DNA from: Ghiorsea sp.
Lineage (GTDB): Bacteria; Pseudomonadota; Zetaproteobacteria; Mariprofundales; Mariprofundaceae
DNA: 44,845 nucleotides
Assembly: GCA_030949605.1 (NCBI GenBank)
Contig: JAUZSH010000009.1
Span: 1 to 44,845, forward strand
Reading direction: 5' to 3'
Both the position numbers and the translations under genes were made by a program. Positions 27,607 through 35,686 of this stretch are shown piece after piece (the stretch's first letter is position 1; the number at the start of each line of letters is the position of its first letter). Under the pieces are notes generated by a model that saw only the letters and a program-made list of their open reading frames with translations, was not told the DNA's origin and did not search any database.

Positions 27607-28025
27607 TACTTCACCCCCAACTCAAAAAAGATTGTTTTATCCTTGGTCGCTTTGAGCTGTGTCTGCTTTTACTGATCAATGATAACCAATACCCTTGGTT
27701 TATTCTCGTGCCACAACGTGAAAACATATCTGAAATTCATCAACTCTCTGAAAACGAACAACAGCAACTCATGCGGGAGTCAAGCCTATTGGGCAAGACC
27801 ATAGAAACAGCCTTTCATGCGGATAAAATCAATATTGCAGCACTGGGAAATATGGTTCCACAACTCCATATTCACCACATTGTACGCTACAAAGATGATG
27901 CCGCATGGCCAAAACCAGTTTGGGGATGTTTACCAGCTTCAGCCTACACTCAAGAAGAGCTAAGCATTGTCATCCAGCATATCCAATCTCACTTGCCAAC
28001 ATTGAAAGCGGTGGAGAAACCATGA
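27603..28025 (+). CDS. HIT-family nucleotide-binding hydrolase
   Basis: 140 residues. The histidine triad is seen as QLHIHHIVRY at residues 87-96 in place of the classic HxHxHxx, and the strand order fits. HIT proteins hydrolyse nucleotide phosphoramidates or dinucleotides; the substrate is unknown. It overlaps the genes on either side (ATGA). Confidence 0.8.
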   Translation: MILHPQLKKDCFILGRFELCLLLLINDNQYPWFILVPQRENISEIHQLSENEQQQLMRESSLLGKTIETAFHADKINIAALGNMVPQLHIHHIVRYKDDAAWPKPVWGCLPASAYTQEELSIVIQHIQSHLPTLKAVEKP

Positions 28026-28675
28026 ACATTGAAAGCATCTTGGTCAATATTAGCATTTGGGCATTACCCGTACTTTTGGCAATCGTGTTGCATGAAGTCG
28101 CTCATGGTAAAGTTGCCGATATGTTGGGCGATGACACTGCCCGCTGGATGGGGCGTTTAACACTCAACCCTATAAGCCATATCGACCCCATTGGCACAGT
28201 GCTTATCCCCTTGGTTTTATTAGTCATGGGCTCTCCTTTTCTCTTTGGTTATGCCAAACCTGTGCCTGTTAACTTTAATAAGCTACGCAACCCTAAGCGC
28301 GATATGATCTGGGTGGCTCTTGCAGGACCACTCACCAACCTTGCGCTTGCGCTTGCTTCAACATTGCTTCTTTGGATTGCTTTTCAGATGCCCGAATCCA
28401 TGCGTTGGTTTGCGGAACCTTTAAGCATGATGTGCCAAGCCAGTATATTAATTAATGTTGTTTTATTCGTATTTAACTTGCTACCTATCCCACCCTTAGA
28501 TGGTGGACGTGTGGCCATTGGTTTATTACCCAACCATCTTTCCTACCAACTGGAACGCATTGAACCTTATGGTTTTTTTATTGTTATTGGCTTATTACTT
28601 TTAGGTGTGTTTCAAACTGTGCTTGGACCTATCATTTATGGTCTTGGCAAAGCCTTGGTGACATTGGCTATCTAG
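28022..28675 (+). CDS. Site-2-protease family (M50) membrane metalloprotease
   Basis: 217 residues with about five membrane helices. Zinc motif HEVAHG at residues 24-29 in the first helix and the third ligand in PIPPLDGGR late in the protein. Relatives cleave membrane-bound substrates within the bilayer. This short form lacks PDZ and CBS domains. The ATG overlaps the HIT stop and has a GGAG site; a longer in-frame reading to 27905 lies within HIT. Confidence 0.88.
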   Translation: MNIESILVNISIWALPVLLAIVLHEVAHGKVADMLGDDTARWMGRLTLNPISHIDPIGTVLIPLVLLVMGSPFLFGYAKPVPVNFNKLRNPKRDMIWVALAGPLTNLALALASTLLLWIAFQMPESMRWFAEPLSMMCQASILINVVLFVFNLLPIPPLDGGRVAIGLLPNHLSYQLERIEPYGFFIVIGLLLLGVFQTVLGPIIYGLGKALVTLAI

Positions 28676-28691
28676 TCGATACCATTCGCCC

Positions 28692-29132
28692 ATGGCAATT
28701 CTTAATAAACGTGCGCGGCACGAGTACCACATCTTAGAAACATATGAAGCAGGCATGATTTTGTCAGGTCCTGAAGTGAAGTCTTTGCGCGTAGGGCAAG
28801 CCAATCTTAAAGAGGCGCATTGCCTTATTCGCAATGAGAAGATGCTGTTGATTGGTTGCCATATCAGCCCCTACAAACCTGCAGCACGCAATAATCCTGT
28901 TGACCCCGCCCGCACCCGTGAATTGCTGTTACACAAAAAAGAAATGAGTAAACTCATTGGCAAGCTCAAAGAGCAGGGTTTAGCCCTTGTTCCGCTCAAA
29001 ATATTCTTTAATCATCGCGGCTATGCTAAAATTGAAATTGCCCTAGGCCGTGGTAAGAAGCTGTATGACAAGCGTCAAGACAGTAAAGAGCGTGATGTGA
29101 AACGCGACTTGCAGCGCAAGTATAAAATGTAA
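28692..29132 (+). CDS. smpB: SsrA-binding protein SmpB
   Basis: Binds tmRNA for ribosome rescue. 146 residues: an N-terminal [17 protein letters not shown] and GPEVKSLR, the central [19 protein letters not shown] and a basic tail [16 protein letters not shown]. No tmRNA gene lies in this window. Confidence 0.93.
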   Translation: MAILNKRARHEYHILETYEAGMILSGPEVKSLRVGQANLKEAHCLIRNEKMLLIGCHISPYKPAARNNPVDPARTRELLLHKKEMSKLIGKLKEQGLALVPLKIFFNHRGYAKIEIALGRGKKLYDKRQDSKERDVKRDLQRKYKM

Positions 29133-29203
29133 CAACATTTATCCATGAGCTGATTATCGTAAGCATAAAATTCAGTTATGATTTAAATCTAGGAGTAAGA
29201 AAC

Positions 29204-30484
29204 ATGAAGGTATTGGTTATTGGTGGTGGTGGTCGAGAACACGCCCTGTGTTGGAAACTTAACCGTTCTGATTCAGTCAGCGAAGTTGTTTGCGCGCCAG
29301 GCAACCCTGGTATCGCCAAAGAAGCGCGTTGTATCGCCATTGGCGCAGAAGACATTGATGCTTTGATGCAATTAGCCCGTGATGAACAACCCAAGCTTGT
29401 CGTGATTGGTCCTGAAGTACCCTTGGTGATGGGCTTGGCAGACAAGCTTCGCGCCGAAAACTTCGCAGTCTTTGGACCCGACCAAGCCGCTGCCGAGCTT
29501 GAAGGTAGCAAATCTTTTTCCAAAGCTTTGATGGATGAAGCTGGTGTTCCGACTGCATTTTTTGAAACCCACACCGACCCCAAACAGGCTGAAGCTTATA
29601 TTCGTAAAATTGGCGCACCGATTGTAATCAAAGCATCAGGCTTGGCTGCGGGTAAAGGTGTGATTATTGCCCACACTGAAGAAGAAGCCATTGCAGCAAG
29701 CAATGATATGCTGGCAGGCAACAGCTTTGGTGATGCAGGTTCGCAAGTGGTGATTGAAGAGTTTTTAGAAGGTGAAGAAGCTTCATGTTTGTTTATCGTA
29801 TCAGGTGACACCATTCTTCCTCTAGCATCATCGCAAGACCACAAAGCTCTCCTAGATGGCGACAACGGCCCCAACACAGGCGGTATGGGCGCATACAGCC
29901 CTGCCCCATGTGTCACCCCTGAAGTTGAGCAAGAAGTATTAAACACCATTGCCAAACCCATTATTGCCGCACTCAAAAAACGTGGTGCAAACTTTATCGG
30001 CACATTGTATGCAGGTATCATGCTCACCAACAAAGGCATCAAAACCTTGGAGTTTAATGTGCGCTTTGGCGACCCCGAATGCCAACCACTCATGAGCCGC
30101 CTCCAATCCGATTTGGGCGAAGTCTTATTGGCCGCTGCAGAATCACGTTTGGGTGGTGTCCACCTTGATTGGGATAGCCGCAAAGCCTTGTGTGTGGTGG
30201 TGTCATCCGATGGTTACCCTGCGAGCTTTGAAAAAGGGCAAGCTATTAACGGTCTTGATGCCGTTGAAGCTGCTGGTACAACTGTCTTTCACGCCGGCAC
30301 ATCTGAAAAAGATGGCAGTATTGTAAACAACGGTGGTCGTGTGCTCGGTGTAACCAGTCTCGGTGAGAGTGTGTTAGAAGCACAGGAAACAGTTTATAAA
30401 GCCTTGGAAAACCTTGATTGGAAAGGTGGTTTTTTCCGTAAAGATATTGGTTATCGCGCCATTAAACGCGAACAAAAGTCTTAA
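29204..30484 (+). CDS. purD: Phosphoribosylamine-glycine ligase (GARS)
   Basis: Second step of purine synthesis: joins glycine to phosphoribosylamine with ATP. 426 residues: an N-terminal GGGGREHALCWKL loop, ATP-grasp domain (KASGLAAGKGVIIA, EEFLEGEEAS, SSQDHKAL) and RFGDPECQP. The ATG has an AGGAG site. Confidence 0.95.
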   Translation: MKVLVIGGGGREHALCWKLNRSDSVSEVVCAPGNPGIAKEARCIAIGAEDIDALMQLARDEQPKLVVIGPEVPLVMGLADKLRAENFAVFGPDQAAAELEGSKSFSKALMDEAGVPTAFFETHTDPKQAEAYIRKIGAPIVIKASGLAAGKGVIIAHTEEEAIAASNDMLAGNSFGDAGSQVVIEEFLEGEEASCLFIVSGDTILPLASSQDHKALLDGDNGPNTGGMGAYSPAPCVTPEVEQEVLNTIAKPIIAALKKRGANFIGTLYAGIMLTNKGIKTLEFNVRFGDPECQPLMSRLQSDLGEVLLAAAESRLGGVHLDWDSRKALCVVVSSDGYPASFEKGQAINGLDAVEAAGTTVFHAGTSEKDGSIVNNGGRVLGVTSLGESVLEAQETVYKALENLDWKGGFFRKDIGYRAIKREQKS

Positions 30485-30498
30485 CATCAAATTTATGT

Positions 30499-30526
30499 TT
30501 GACAGCGCGGATTTCGACACCATACT
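30499..30526 (+). promoter_or_regulatory. Probable sigma-70 promoter of tRNA-Lys
   Basis: TTGACA at 30499-30504, 16 bp, CATACT at 30521-30526, then a GC-rich stretch before the tRNA at 30547, as in stringently controlled promoters. Confidence 0.7.
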
Positions 30527-30546
30527 CCGCCGCGTTGAAAGACAAT

Positions 30547-30622
30547 GCGCCTATAGCTCAGTTGGTAGAGTAGCGGACTTTTAATCCGTGGGCCCTTGGT
30601 TCGAGTCCAAGTGGGCGCACCA
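30547..30622 (+). tRNA. tRNA-Lys (anticodon TTT)
   Basis: 76 nt that folds as a cloverleaf: acceptor GCGCCTA with TGGGCGC, D arm GCTC..GAGT, anticodon arm GCGGA-CTTTTAA-TCCGT, T arm CTTGG-TTCGAGT-CCAAG and encoded CCA at 30620-30622. Its 3' end is the integration target of the element that follows. Confidence 0.95.
30600..30615 (+). repeat. attL core in the tRNA-Lys 3' end
   Basis: TTCGAGTCCAAGTGGG, the T-loop and 3' stem. Matches 35146-35161 exactly. Confidence 0.8.
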
Positions 30623-30649
30623 TTCATAGTAACAAAGAAGACTGATAAG

Positions 30650-30682
30650 AGCCTGTAAGCCTAGTGTTTACAGGCTTTTTTC
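30650..30682 (+). terminator. Terminator after tRNA-Lys
   Basis: AGCCTGTAA pairs with TTACAGGCT across a 9-nt loop, then a T tract. Repeated at 35184-35216. Confidence 0.8.
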
Positions 30683-30728
30683 TTGCCTTGTTGTTTACTA
30701 ACGTCCTATACTATCCGACAGAAACCAA

Positions 30729-30799
30729 GAAAAAAGACGGTATTTTTGACGGTATAAATCACAAAACCACCACCTTCAAAATATTTATACCGTCTTTTT
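30729..30799 (+). promoter_or_regulatory. Inverted-repeat control region before the integrase
   Basis: AAAAAGACGGTAT at 30731 is inverted at 30787-30799, and GACGGTATAAAT at 30749 is inverted at 30783-30794. The left part is the 31-bp unit repeated at 35065-35095. It could be a binding site for the integrase or regulator, or a hairpin. Confidence 0.55.
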
Positions 30800-30815
30800 G
30801 CTAAAGAGGTATGTC

Positions 30816-32039
30816 GTGAAGCTAACAGATTCAAGGGTTAAGACCGCAAAGCTTGAAGATGGAAAAACTATGTTAAAGCTGCCAGACGGTGGCGGTTTAT
30901 ATCTGCTTGTAAACAAGTCGGGAAAGTATTGGCGTTATGACTATCGCTTTGCAGATAAGCGTAAAACCTTCTCTATTGGTGTTTACCCAAGCATAAGCCT
31001 AAAGCAAGCCCGTAAGGAACTAACGAAAGCTAAAGAGCTACTTACTCAAAATATCGACCCTAACCAATCCAAACAATCAGAAAAAAGAAAACAGCTTAAT
31101 GACAGCCAAGCAGACACCTTTAAGAACGTGGCTTATGAATGGATTGAGAAGCAAGTCCCAACTTGGGCAACATCCACCCACAAAAGCACAGTGGCACGGT
31201 TAGAGCGTCACATACTCCCCTTCATTGGTTCACTACCCATCAAAGAGATTGAAGCTATAGATGTGCTTTCAGTAGCGCGGCGCATTGAGGAAAAAGGAAA
31301 CATTGAACTAGCCCACCGTATAAAACGCATGTGTGGGCAAGTTTTACGCTATGCCGTGGCTACATGCCGCATTAAAAGCGACCCTTCACGAGATTTACAA
31401 GGCGCACTTGCCCCCGTAGTGACCAAGCATAGGGCTTGCATCAAAGACCCCAAGCTTGCAGGTGAACTTATGCGAGCTATCCAAGGGTTTACTGGCACAC
31501 ATATCACGGCATGTGCTTTGCGCTTATCCCCTTATCTGTTTTTGAGACCAGGTGAACTTCGCAAGCTTGAGTGGCGTTTTATTGATTTTGAAGCGGCTCA
31601 AATTGTTATCCCAGCCGAAAACATGAAAATGAAGCAAAAGCATGTTGTGCCATTAGCTAAGCAAGCGATGCTAACCCTTAAAGATGTGCAAGCCTTAACA
31701 GGGCAAGGCAAATATGTGTTTCATGGTGCAAGGGCTACCAGTCGCCCCATGAGTGAAAACACCATTAACGCTTGCTTACAACGCCTTGGATATAGCACAA
31801 CACATGACCATTGCGCCCACGGTTTTAGGGGTATGGCTTCCACCCTACTTTATGAGCTTGGCTATAGAAGCGACTTAGTGGAGCGGCAACTAGCCCACAG
31901 CGAGCGCAACCAAGTCAAAGCAGCTTACAACCATGCAGAGTATTTAGACGAGCGCAAAGCCATGATGCAGCAATGGGCAGACTACTTGGACGGGTTAAGG
32001 GATGGTGCAAAAGTGATACCAATTAAACACCATGGATAA
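30816..32039 (+). CDS. P4-type tyrosine integrase
   Basis: 407 residues. N-terminal DUF4102-like arm-binding domain (KLTDSRVKTAKLEDGKTMLK..), a core-binding SAM-like domain and a catalytic domain with Arg in FLRPGELRKLEW, His-x-x-Arg in HGFRGM, His in LAHSERN and the nucleophile Tyr in AAYNHAEYLDERK. The start is GTG 30816 (AGAGG 6 bp upstream); the ORF extends to TTG 30798. It lies just after tRNA-Lys, the usual arrangement. It overlaps the next gene by 8 bp. Confidence 0.9.
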   Translation: MKLTDSRVKTAKLEDGKTMLKLPDGGGLYLLVNKSGKYWRYDYRFADKRKTFSIGVYPSISLKQARKELTKAKELLTQNIDPNQSKQSEKRKQLNDSQADTFKNVAYEWIEKQVPTWATSTHKSTVARLERHILPFIGSLPIKEIEAIDVLSVARRIEEKGNIELAHRIKRMCGQVLRYAVATCRIKSDPSRDLQGALAPVVTKHRACIKDPKLAGELMRAIQGFTGTHITACALRLSPYLFLRPGELRKLEWRFIDFEAAQIVIPAENMKMKQKHVVPLAKQAMLTLKDVQALTGQGKYVFHGARATSRPMSENTINACLQRLGYSTTHDHCAHGFRGMASTLLYELGYRSDLVERQLAHSERNQVKAAYNHAEYLDERKAMMQQWADYLDGLRDGAKVIPIKHHG

Positions 32040-32544
32040 GCATAATAGGTGGATAGAAAAAGGAGTAACCACACTTATTAAGCATTACGAACAAAATTAT
32101 GAAAATAATGTGAGTAGTGATAACATGATGATAAGCGTTGTGTTATCCGACCTAACACCACTTCAAGCGCATCATGTAAAAGATAAATTTGCCCACTGGC
32201 TGCTTGGTAAAAATTATACGTTGCCACCAATTATAAAAAAACACCTTCAAGATATGATAGATGGGAAATCAAAGCCCAAAGTAAATAAAGGCAAAGAGAG
32301 ACACCGTAATGCAAGGCATGCTGAAATGGTTGCGCTTCTAGTTAAAACATGCGGTATGACAGCGACTAGAAATGATGCTTCGCTACATAATTCAGCATGT
32401 GACTTTGTTGCCTATAAGTTTGGGCTAAGTTTTGAAACTGTTAAGAAAGCATGGGAAGAAAATAAAAGTCTAAGAGAGTGCGATTTTAAAGAAGCACTAA
32501 AATTTAAAGCTGAACTAGAAGCCGATGGTTACAAATTCCCGTAG
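32032..32544 (+). CDS. Unknown element protein, 170 residues
   Basis: Basic, soluble, no signal. The C-terminal half (KGKERHRNARHAEMVALLV.. to AYKFGLSFETVKKAWEENK) looks helical and has an HTH-like feel, but I recognise no family. It overlaps the integrase end by 8 bp, so is probably cotranscribed. Confidence 0.65.
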   Translation: MDKHNRWIEKGVTTLIKHYEQNYENNVSSDNMMISVVLSDLTPLQAHHVKDKFAHWLLGKNYTLPPIIKKHLQDMIDGKSKPKVNKGKERHRNARHAEMVALLVKTCGMTATRNDASLHNSACDFVAYKFGLSFETVKKAWEENKSLRECDFKEALKFKAELEADGYKFP

Positions 32545-32596
32545 ATAGCGAAAAAGACGTTTTACGTTACTTTTTCAAACACTTTCCGATATTGTC

Positions 32597-32651
32597 TTAT
32601 GCCCCCCATAACTAACCGCTAACCAACAAAGCGGATTTATGGAGGGCATAA
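32597..32651 (+). promoter_or_regulatory. Inverted repeat over the alpA-like ribosome site
   Basis: TTATGCCCCCCATAA at 32597-32611 and TTATGGAGGGCATAA at 32637-32651 are inverted with one mismatch. The right arm contains GGAGGG, the ribosome site of the gene starting at 32653. It may be an operator or an mRNA hairpin that masks the site. Confidence 0.55.
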
Positions 32652-32652
32652 T

Positions 32653-33063
32653 ATGCCAAAAACAGAAATCACAAAACTACCCGAAACAGGATTTGCAAGA
32701 CTACCTACCGTCCTATCCTCTATACCCGTAAGCAAGACCGCATGGTTTGAAGGCATTGCCAATGGTATATACCCTGCACCTGTAAAGCTTGGCAAACGAA
32801 TATCCGCTTGGAAAGTCGAGGATATTCGCAATCTAATCGCAGAGCTTGGTGGGATACCAATGTGTAATTCAATCAAGCGCATGAAAGTAGTAAGCAACCT
32901 TCAAAAGACTCTTGATACTTTAAATAAGTTAGAGCTGCTAATTGAAAAACTAAATACGGGTGAAATCAAAGCAAGTGAACTTGTGCCACTTGATAGCAAC
33001 CTATCATTAAACCAAGCCATGGAAAAAGACTTGTGCCTTGTGAGCAAGGGGGGTGAAGCATGA
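32653..33063 (+). CDS. AlpA-like regulator with a C-terminal extension
   Basis: 136 residues. The first 70 (LPTVLSSIPVSKTAWFEGI..GKRISAWKVEDIRNLIAE) match the AlpA/excisionase winged-helix family that activates integrase genes in P4-like elements. The remainder is a helical, coiled-coil-like tail not usual for AlpA. Overlaps the next gene by 4 bp. Confidence 0.8.
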   Translation: MPKTEITKLPETGFARLPTVLSSIPVSKTAWFEGIANGIYPAPVKLGKRISAWKVEDIRNLIAELGGIPMCNSIKRMKVVSNLQKTLDTLNKLELLIEKLNTGEIKASELVPLDSNLSLNQAMEKDLCLVSKGGEA

Positions 33064-33302
33064 AATATGCAATGAGTGCAGAACCCCAACGCAACAAGCT
33101 TTTGCGATATATCCGAGACCATGGAAGCGTAAATACATTTCAAGCCCGTGAAATCGGCTGCATGTCACCTCCACCACGGGTGGGGGAGCTTAAAGCGTTA
33201 GGGTATAATATCGTAGCCAATTATATGACCATTGAAGATAAGGACGGTGTAAAGCATAAAGGCGTTGCCGTTTACACATTAGACGGTGGCAAGCATGAGT
33301 AA
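33060..33302 (+). CDS. Small helix-turn-helix protein
   Basis: 80 residues; QRNKLLRYIRDHGSVNTFQAREIG..PPRVGELKALGYNI is a winged-HTH pattern found in phage and satellite proteins. The strand at the C-terminus fits the wing. Probably DNA binding; role unknown. Confidence 0.7.
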   Translation: MKYAMSAEPQRNKLLRYIRDHGSVNTFQAREIGCMSPPPRVGELKALGYNIVANYMTIEDKDGVKHKGVAVYTLDGGKHE

Positions 33303-33495
33303 ACCACCCAAAGAAAAAGCGACCCTCCGCCAAGATAAGCCGCTTTATCAAACCACTAGCCGCAGGCCTAACATTGAACAAGCGAGGGCACACCTTTTGG
33401 GGGTGTGCCTGCTTGATGTGAGTTACACCGTCTATTTATCAGAGAAAGACCTGCACCATGAATATAACAGGCTTACTTGCGCCATGATAAGCTAA
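33295..33495 (+). CDS. Small unknown protein
   Basis: 66 residues from ATG 33295, overlapping the HTH gene by 8 bp. Basic N-terminus. No recognisable family, kept because of the tight operon spacing. Confidence 0.45.
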   Translation: MSKPPKEKATLRQDKPLYQTTSRRPNIEQARAHLLGVCLLDVSYTVYLSEKDLHHEYNRLTCAMIS

Positions 33496-33498
33496 GGC

Positions 33499-33651
33499 AT
33501 GGGCATAGAAGCGATTGCAACCCACTTAGAAGCCTACGGGCTAACCAACGCACAAGATATGCTTAATAGTGCGCTTAAAGCCGTGTCTGATGATGCTAAC
33601 TTATCCCAAGTGTTTTTTGATGCCATAGATGTGATTTCTTGCCATGAATAA
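33499..33651 (+). CDS. Small unknown protein, 50 residues
   Basis: Begins MGIEAIATHLEAYGLTNAQD; 3 bp after the previous stop and ends right where the iteron-like repeats begin. Acidic and likely helical. Family unknown. Confidence 0.45.
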   Translation: MGIEAIATHLEAYGLTNAQDMLNSALKAVSDDANLSQVFFDAIDVISCHE

Positions 33652-33655
33652 GCGA

Positions 33656-33729
33656 GCGGTTTCGTCACAGATTAAAAAGCGGTTTCGTCACAGATTAAAA
33701 AGCGGTTTAGTCACAGCGGTTTAGTCACA
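33656..33729 (+). repeat. Four iteron-like direct repeats before the replication gene
   Basis: GCGGTTTCGTCACA at 33656 and 33679 and GCGGTTTAGTCACA at 33702 and 33716, spaced 23, 23 and 14 bp. Iterons typically bind a replication initiator; a Gp2-like gene begins 113 bp downstream. A gene-free stretch follows to 33841. Confidence 0.7.
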
Positions 33730-33841
33730 CATTATGGCAAGTTTGGCTATATGTTTACAACAAAACCCAAGTGCAAAATGGGCAACTTTTGTGCGGTATT
33801 TACTAATATCCTTTTTCACTACACCCCCCACTTAGCGAATA

Positions 33842-34459
33842 ATGAAACATATACTTAGCAAAAATAATGCGGTCAAAAAAAAGGTGCAAAACAGGAAGCA
33901 TAAAACCAAAGCCCCTTTGTTTGAATATGAGGGGGTAAGTTACAAGGTTAATGTGACTGGTTCGGGTGTTTATCGTGAAATCATGCGCCGCATCATTGAA
34001 CAGATGCAAACAGGGCTTGCCATACATGGGCGGCTTATGGTGGTGAGGTTTGACTTGCATAGCTATAGCTTCAAAGCTGATAATCAAGAAATACGGGCTT
34101 TTAGAAGGCGCATCATGATTTGGGTCGAGCGAACCTATCAAACACGGCATATAGGCTTTGTATGGGTTAGAGAACGCGAAACAACCAAACACCAACACTA
34201 TCACTTTGCCCTATGGATTGACGGCAATAAAATACAATACCCGAACAAGCTACTTGCTCATATCATGACAACTTGGGAAGCAATCGACCCAAGCAGCCAC
34301 TCTATGCCCTATGTCAAAAAGCCTTTTTACTATATCGAAAGCAGCGAGGACTTAGCCGATGCCGTTTATCGTCTTAGCTACTTGGCAAAGACAAGAGGCA
34401 AGGGCTACCGACCCGAACAGGTGAAGGATTACAGCACAAGCCGCTTAAAAATTGAGTGA
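33842..34459 (+). CDS. Inovirus Gp2 / YagK-YfjJ-type replication protein
   Basis: 205 residues. A HUH-like motif HQHYHFALWI and a later Tyr in YRLSYLAKTRGKGYR fit the Gp2-like rolling-circle-type family found in inoviruses and satellite elements. The fold pattern around FVWVRERE is consistent. It probably starts copying of the element at the iteron region; this is inference. The MITE at 34467 begins 8 bp after the stop. Confidence 0.75.
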   Translation: MKHILSKNNAVKKKVQNRKHKTKAPLFEYEGVSYKVNVTGSGVYREIMRRIIEQMQTGLAIHGRLMVVRFDLHSYSFKADNQEIRAFRRRIMIWVERTYQTRHIGFVWVRERETTKHQHYHFALWIDGNKIQYPNKLLAHIMTTWEAIDPSSHSMPYVKKPFYYIESSEDLADAVYRLSYLAKTRGKGYRPEQVKDYSTSRLKIE

Positions 34460-34466
34460 CTATGCA

Positions 34467-34739
34467 CTTACATTGAGCGGGTATCTTTTTTTAAAAAAAT
34501 GATTTAAAATTGATGTCGGATGATGTTTGTTCTCATCATATTGAATAAAAATAGCCTTTTATGACCGAATCATTTAGCCATTTAATGAAAATTACGGTAC
34601 CGATTTTCAACTTTTTGCTTAAGTTGGTTGTAGATTGAAATTCGTAGGATAATCAGAATCGTGATGTATATCCTTATCTCATTGATTTATAAGGATAAAA
34701 TAACCAATAAAACGATAAAACATACCCGCTCAATGTAAG
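34467..34739. repeat. MITE copy A (IS1634-type ends), 273 bp
   Basis: Ends CTTACATTGAGCGGG..CCCGCTCAATGTAAG. A perfect 6-bp target duplication TATGCA is on either side (34461-34466, 34740-34745). It has the opposite orientation to copies B, C and D. No ORF. Confidence 0.85.
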
Positions 34740-34755
34740 TATGCAGTGATTAAAA

Positions 34756-34924
34756 CAAGGTTTTTCGGATGTTATAATCAGGTTTTATACAAAGGTTTTA
34801 TTGTAGTCATAATGAGACTTCAAAAAAGGTTTTTTGCCCATCGTAATAAACCCATGAAAACAAAGACTCTATGGGGGTCATAACAAGGTTTTAAAGCAAG
34901 GTTTCCTGACAGTCATAATGAGAC
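34756..34924. repeat. Short repeats near the right end of the integrative element
   Basis: AAGGTTTT-like units at about 34757, 34780, 34791, 34825, 34885 and 34898, and an exact GTCATAATGAGAC pair at 34806 and 34912. Could be integrase arm sites; no gene here. The stretch 34925-35145 has no gene, and holds the 31-bp repeat at 35065-35095. Confidence 0.45.
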
Positions 34925-35064
34925 GGCAAAAGACAAAAGAAATCAGGACTTTTTTTGGCATTATAAAAAGGCGTACTTTTACACTATAAAAAGAGGATAT
35001 GCCTGATAACTATGCCAAGGTGAGGACAAAGCGCAACCAAACCCAAAATATAGGGGGGCACTTT

Positions 35065-35095
35065 GAAAAAAGACGGTATTTTTGACGGTATAAAT
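35065..35095 (+). repeat. Right copy of the element-end 31-bp repeat
   Basis: Exact copy of 30729-30759, which precedes the integrase at the left end. Confidence 0.75.
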
Positions 35096-35145
35096 ACAAA
35101 ACATAACAAAATATATTTAACTTTATCAATGCCTTAACATAACTT

Positions 35146-35161
35146 TTCGAGTCCAAGTGGG
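35146..35161 (+). repeat. attR core
   Basis: TTCGAGTCCAAGTGGG, exact copy of the tRNA-Lys 3' segment, without the rest of the tRNA. Confidence 0.8.
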
Positions 35162-35372
35162 ATAAACAAAGAAGACCAATAAGAGCCTGTAAGCCTAGTG
35201 TTTACAGGCTTTTTTCTTGCCTTGTTGTTTACTAACGTCCTATACTATCCGATAGAAACCAAGAAAAACGGGGGGCTTTTTGGGGGTATAAATCCCAAAA
35301 TATGGCTTTGTGCTAAAAAAGTACCCCCACCTTGGTACTTAAAGGGCGGTGTAGTATGGCTTTAACAGACCT
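35162..35372 (+). pseudogene. Left end of a second tandem element with a truncated integrase
   Basis: After attR, about 110 bp matches the sequence after tRNA-Lys at the first element, including the same terminator (35184-35216). ATG 35356 then opens MALTDLNS, the usual start of P4-type integrases, but the IS30 element begins at 35373, after about six codons. The rest of the element is gone or scattered. Confidence 0.65.
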
Positions 35373-35686
35373 GAATTCGTATCATAAGTGCAATCGTATG
35401 TAATCGCTATTCTTATCAGTTCATTCTGGTGAGGGTGTTGGCTACAAGATAAGGCGATTTTAAGGTACGTGATATGAGATACAAACAATTAAACTTACAA
35501 GAGCGTCACTACATTGAACTAGAGCTCAAGAAAGGTACTCTTCAGAAGGATATTGCTTCGGCATTAGGGCGTTCCTGCAGCACGTTGTGCAGGGAGCTTT
35601 CACGCAACACAGGGCAACGGGGCTACCGTCATATTCAAGCCAACAATAAGGCTTTCACGCGTCACAAAGATAAGCCGAAAGCAATA

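Larger units (their letters stand above)
30600..35161 (+). mobile_element. Small integrative element in tRNA-Lys (P4-type integrase, Gp2-like replication protein)
   Basis: About 4.6 kb flanked by direct copies of the 16-bp tRNA 3' segment TTCGAGTCCAAGTGGG (30600-30615 and 35146-35161). It holds an integrase, a hypothetical gene, an AlpA-like regulator, HTH and small genes, iteron-like repeats and an inovirus Gp2/YagK-YfjJ-type protein. Both ends also carry an exact 31-bp unit (30729-30759 and 35065-35095). There are no capsid, portal or conjugation genes, so it depends on other elements for transfer. A MITE (34467-34739) has inserted near its right end. Confidence 0.75.

Noticed and set aside
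29133-29203. tmRNA gene after smpB
   Set aside because: Only 71 bp and no tmRNA-like ends; it is simply the purD leader.
33656-33729. CRISPR array
   Set aside because: Repeats are 14 bp with 9-bp or no spacers of similar sequence; they are iteron-like.
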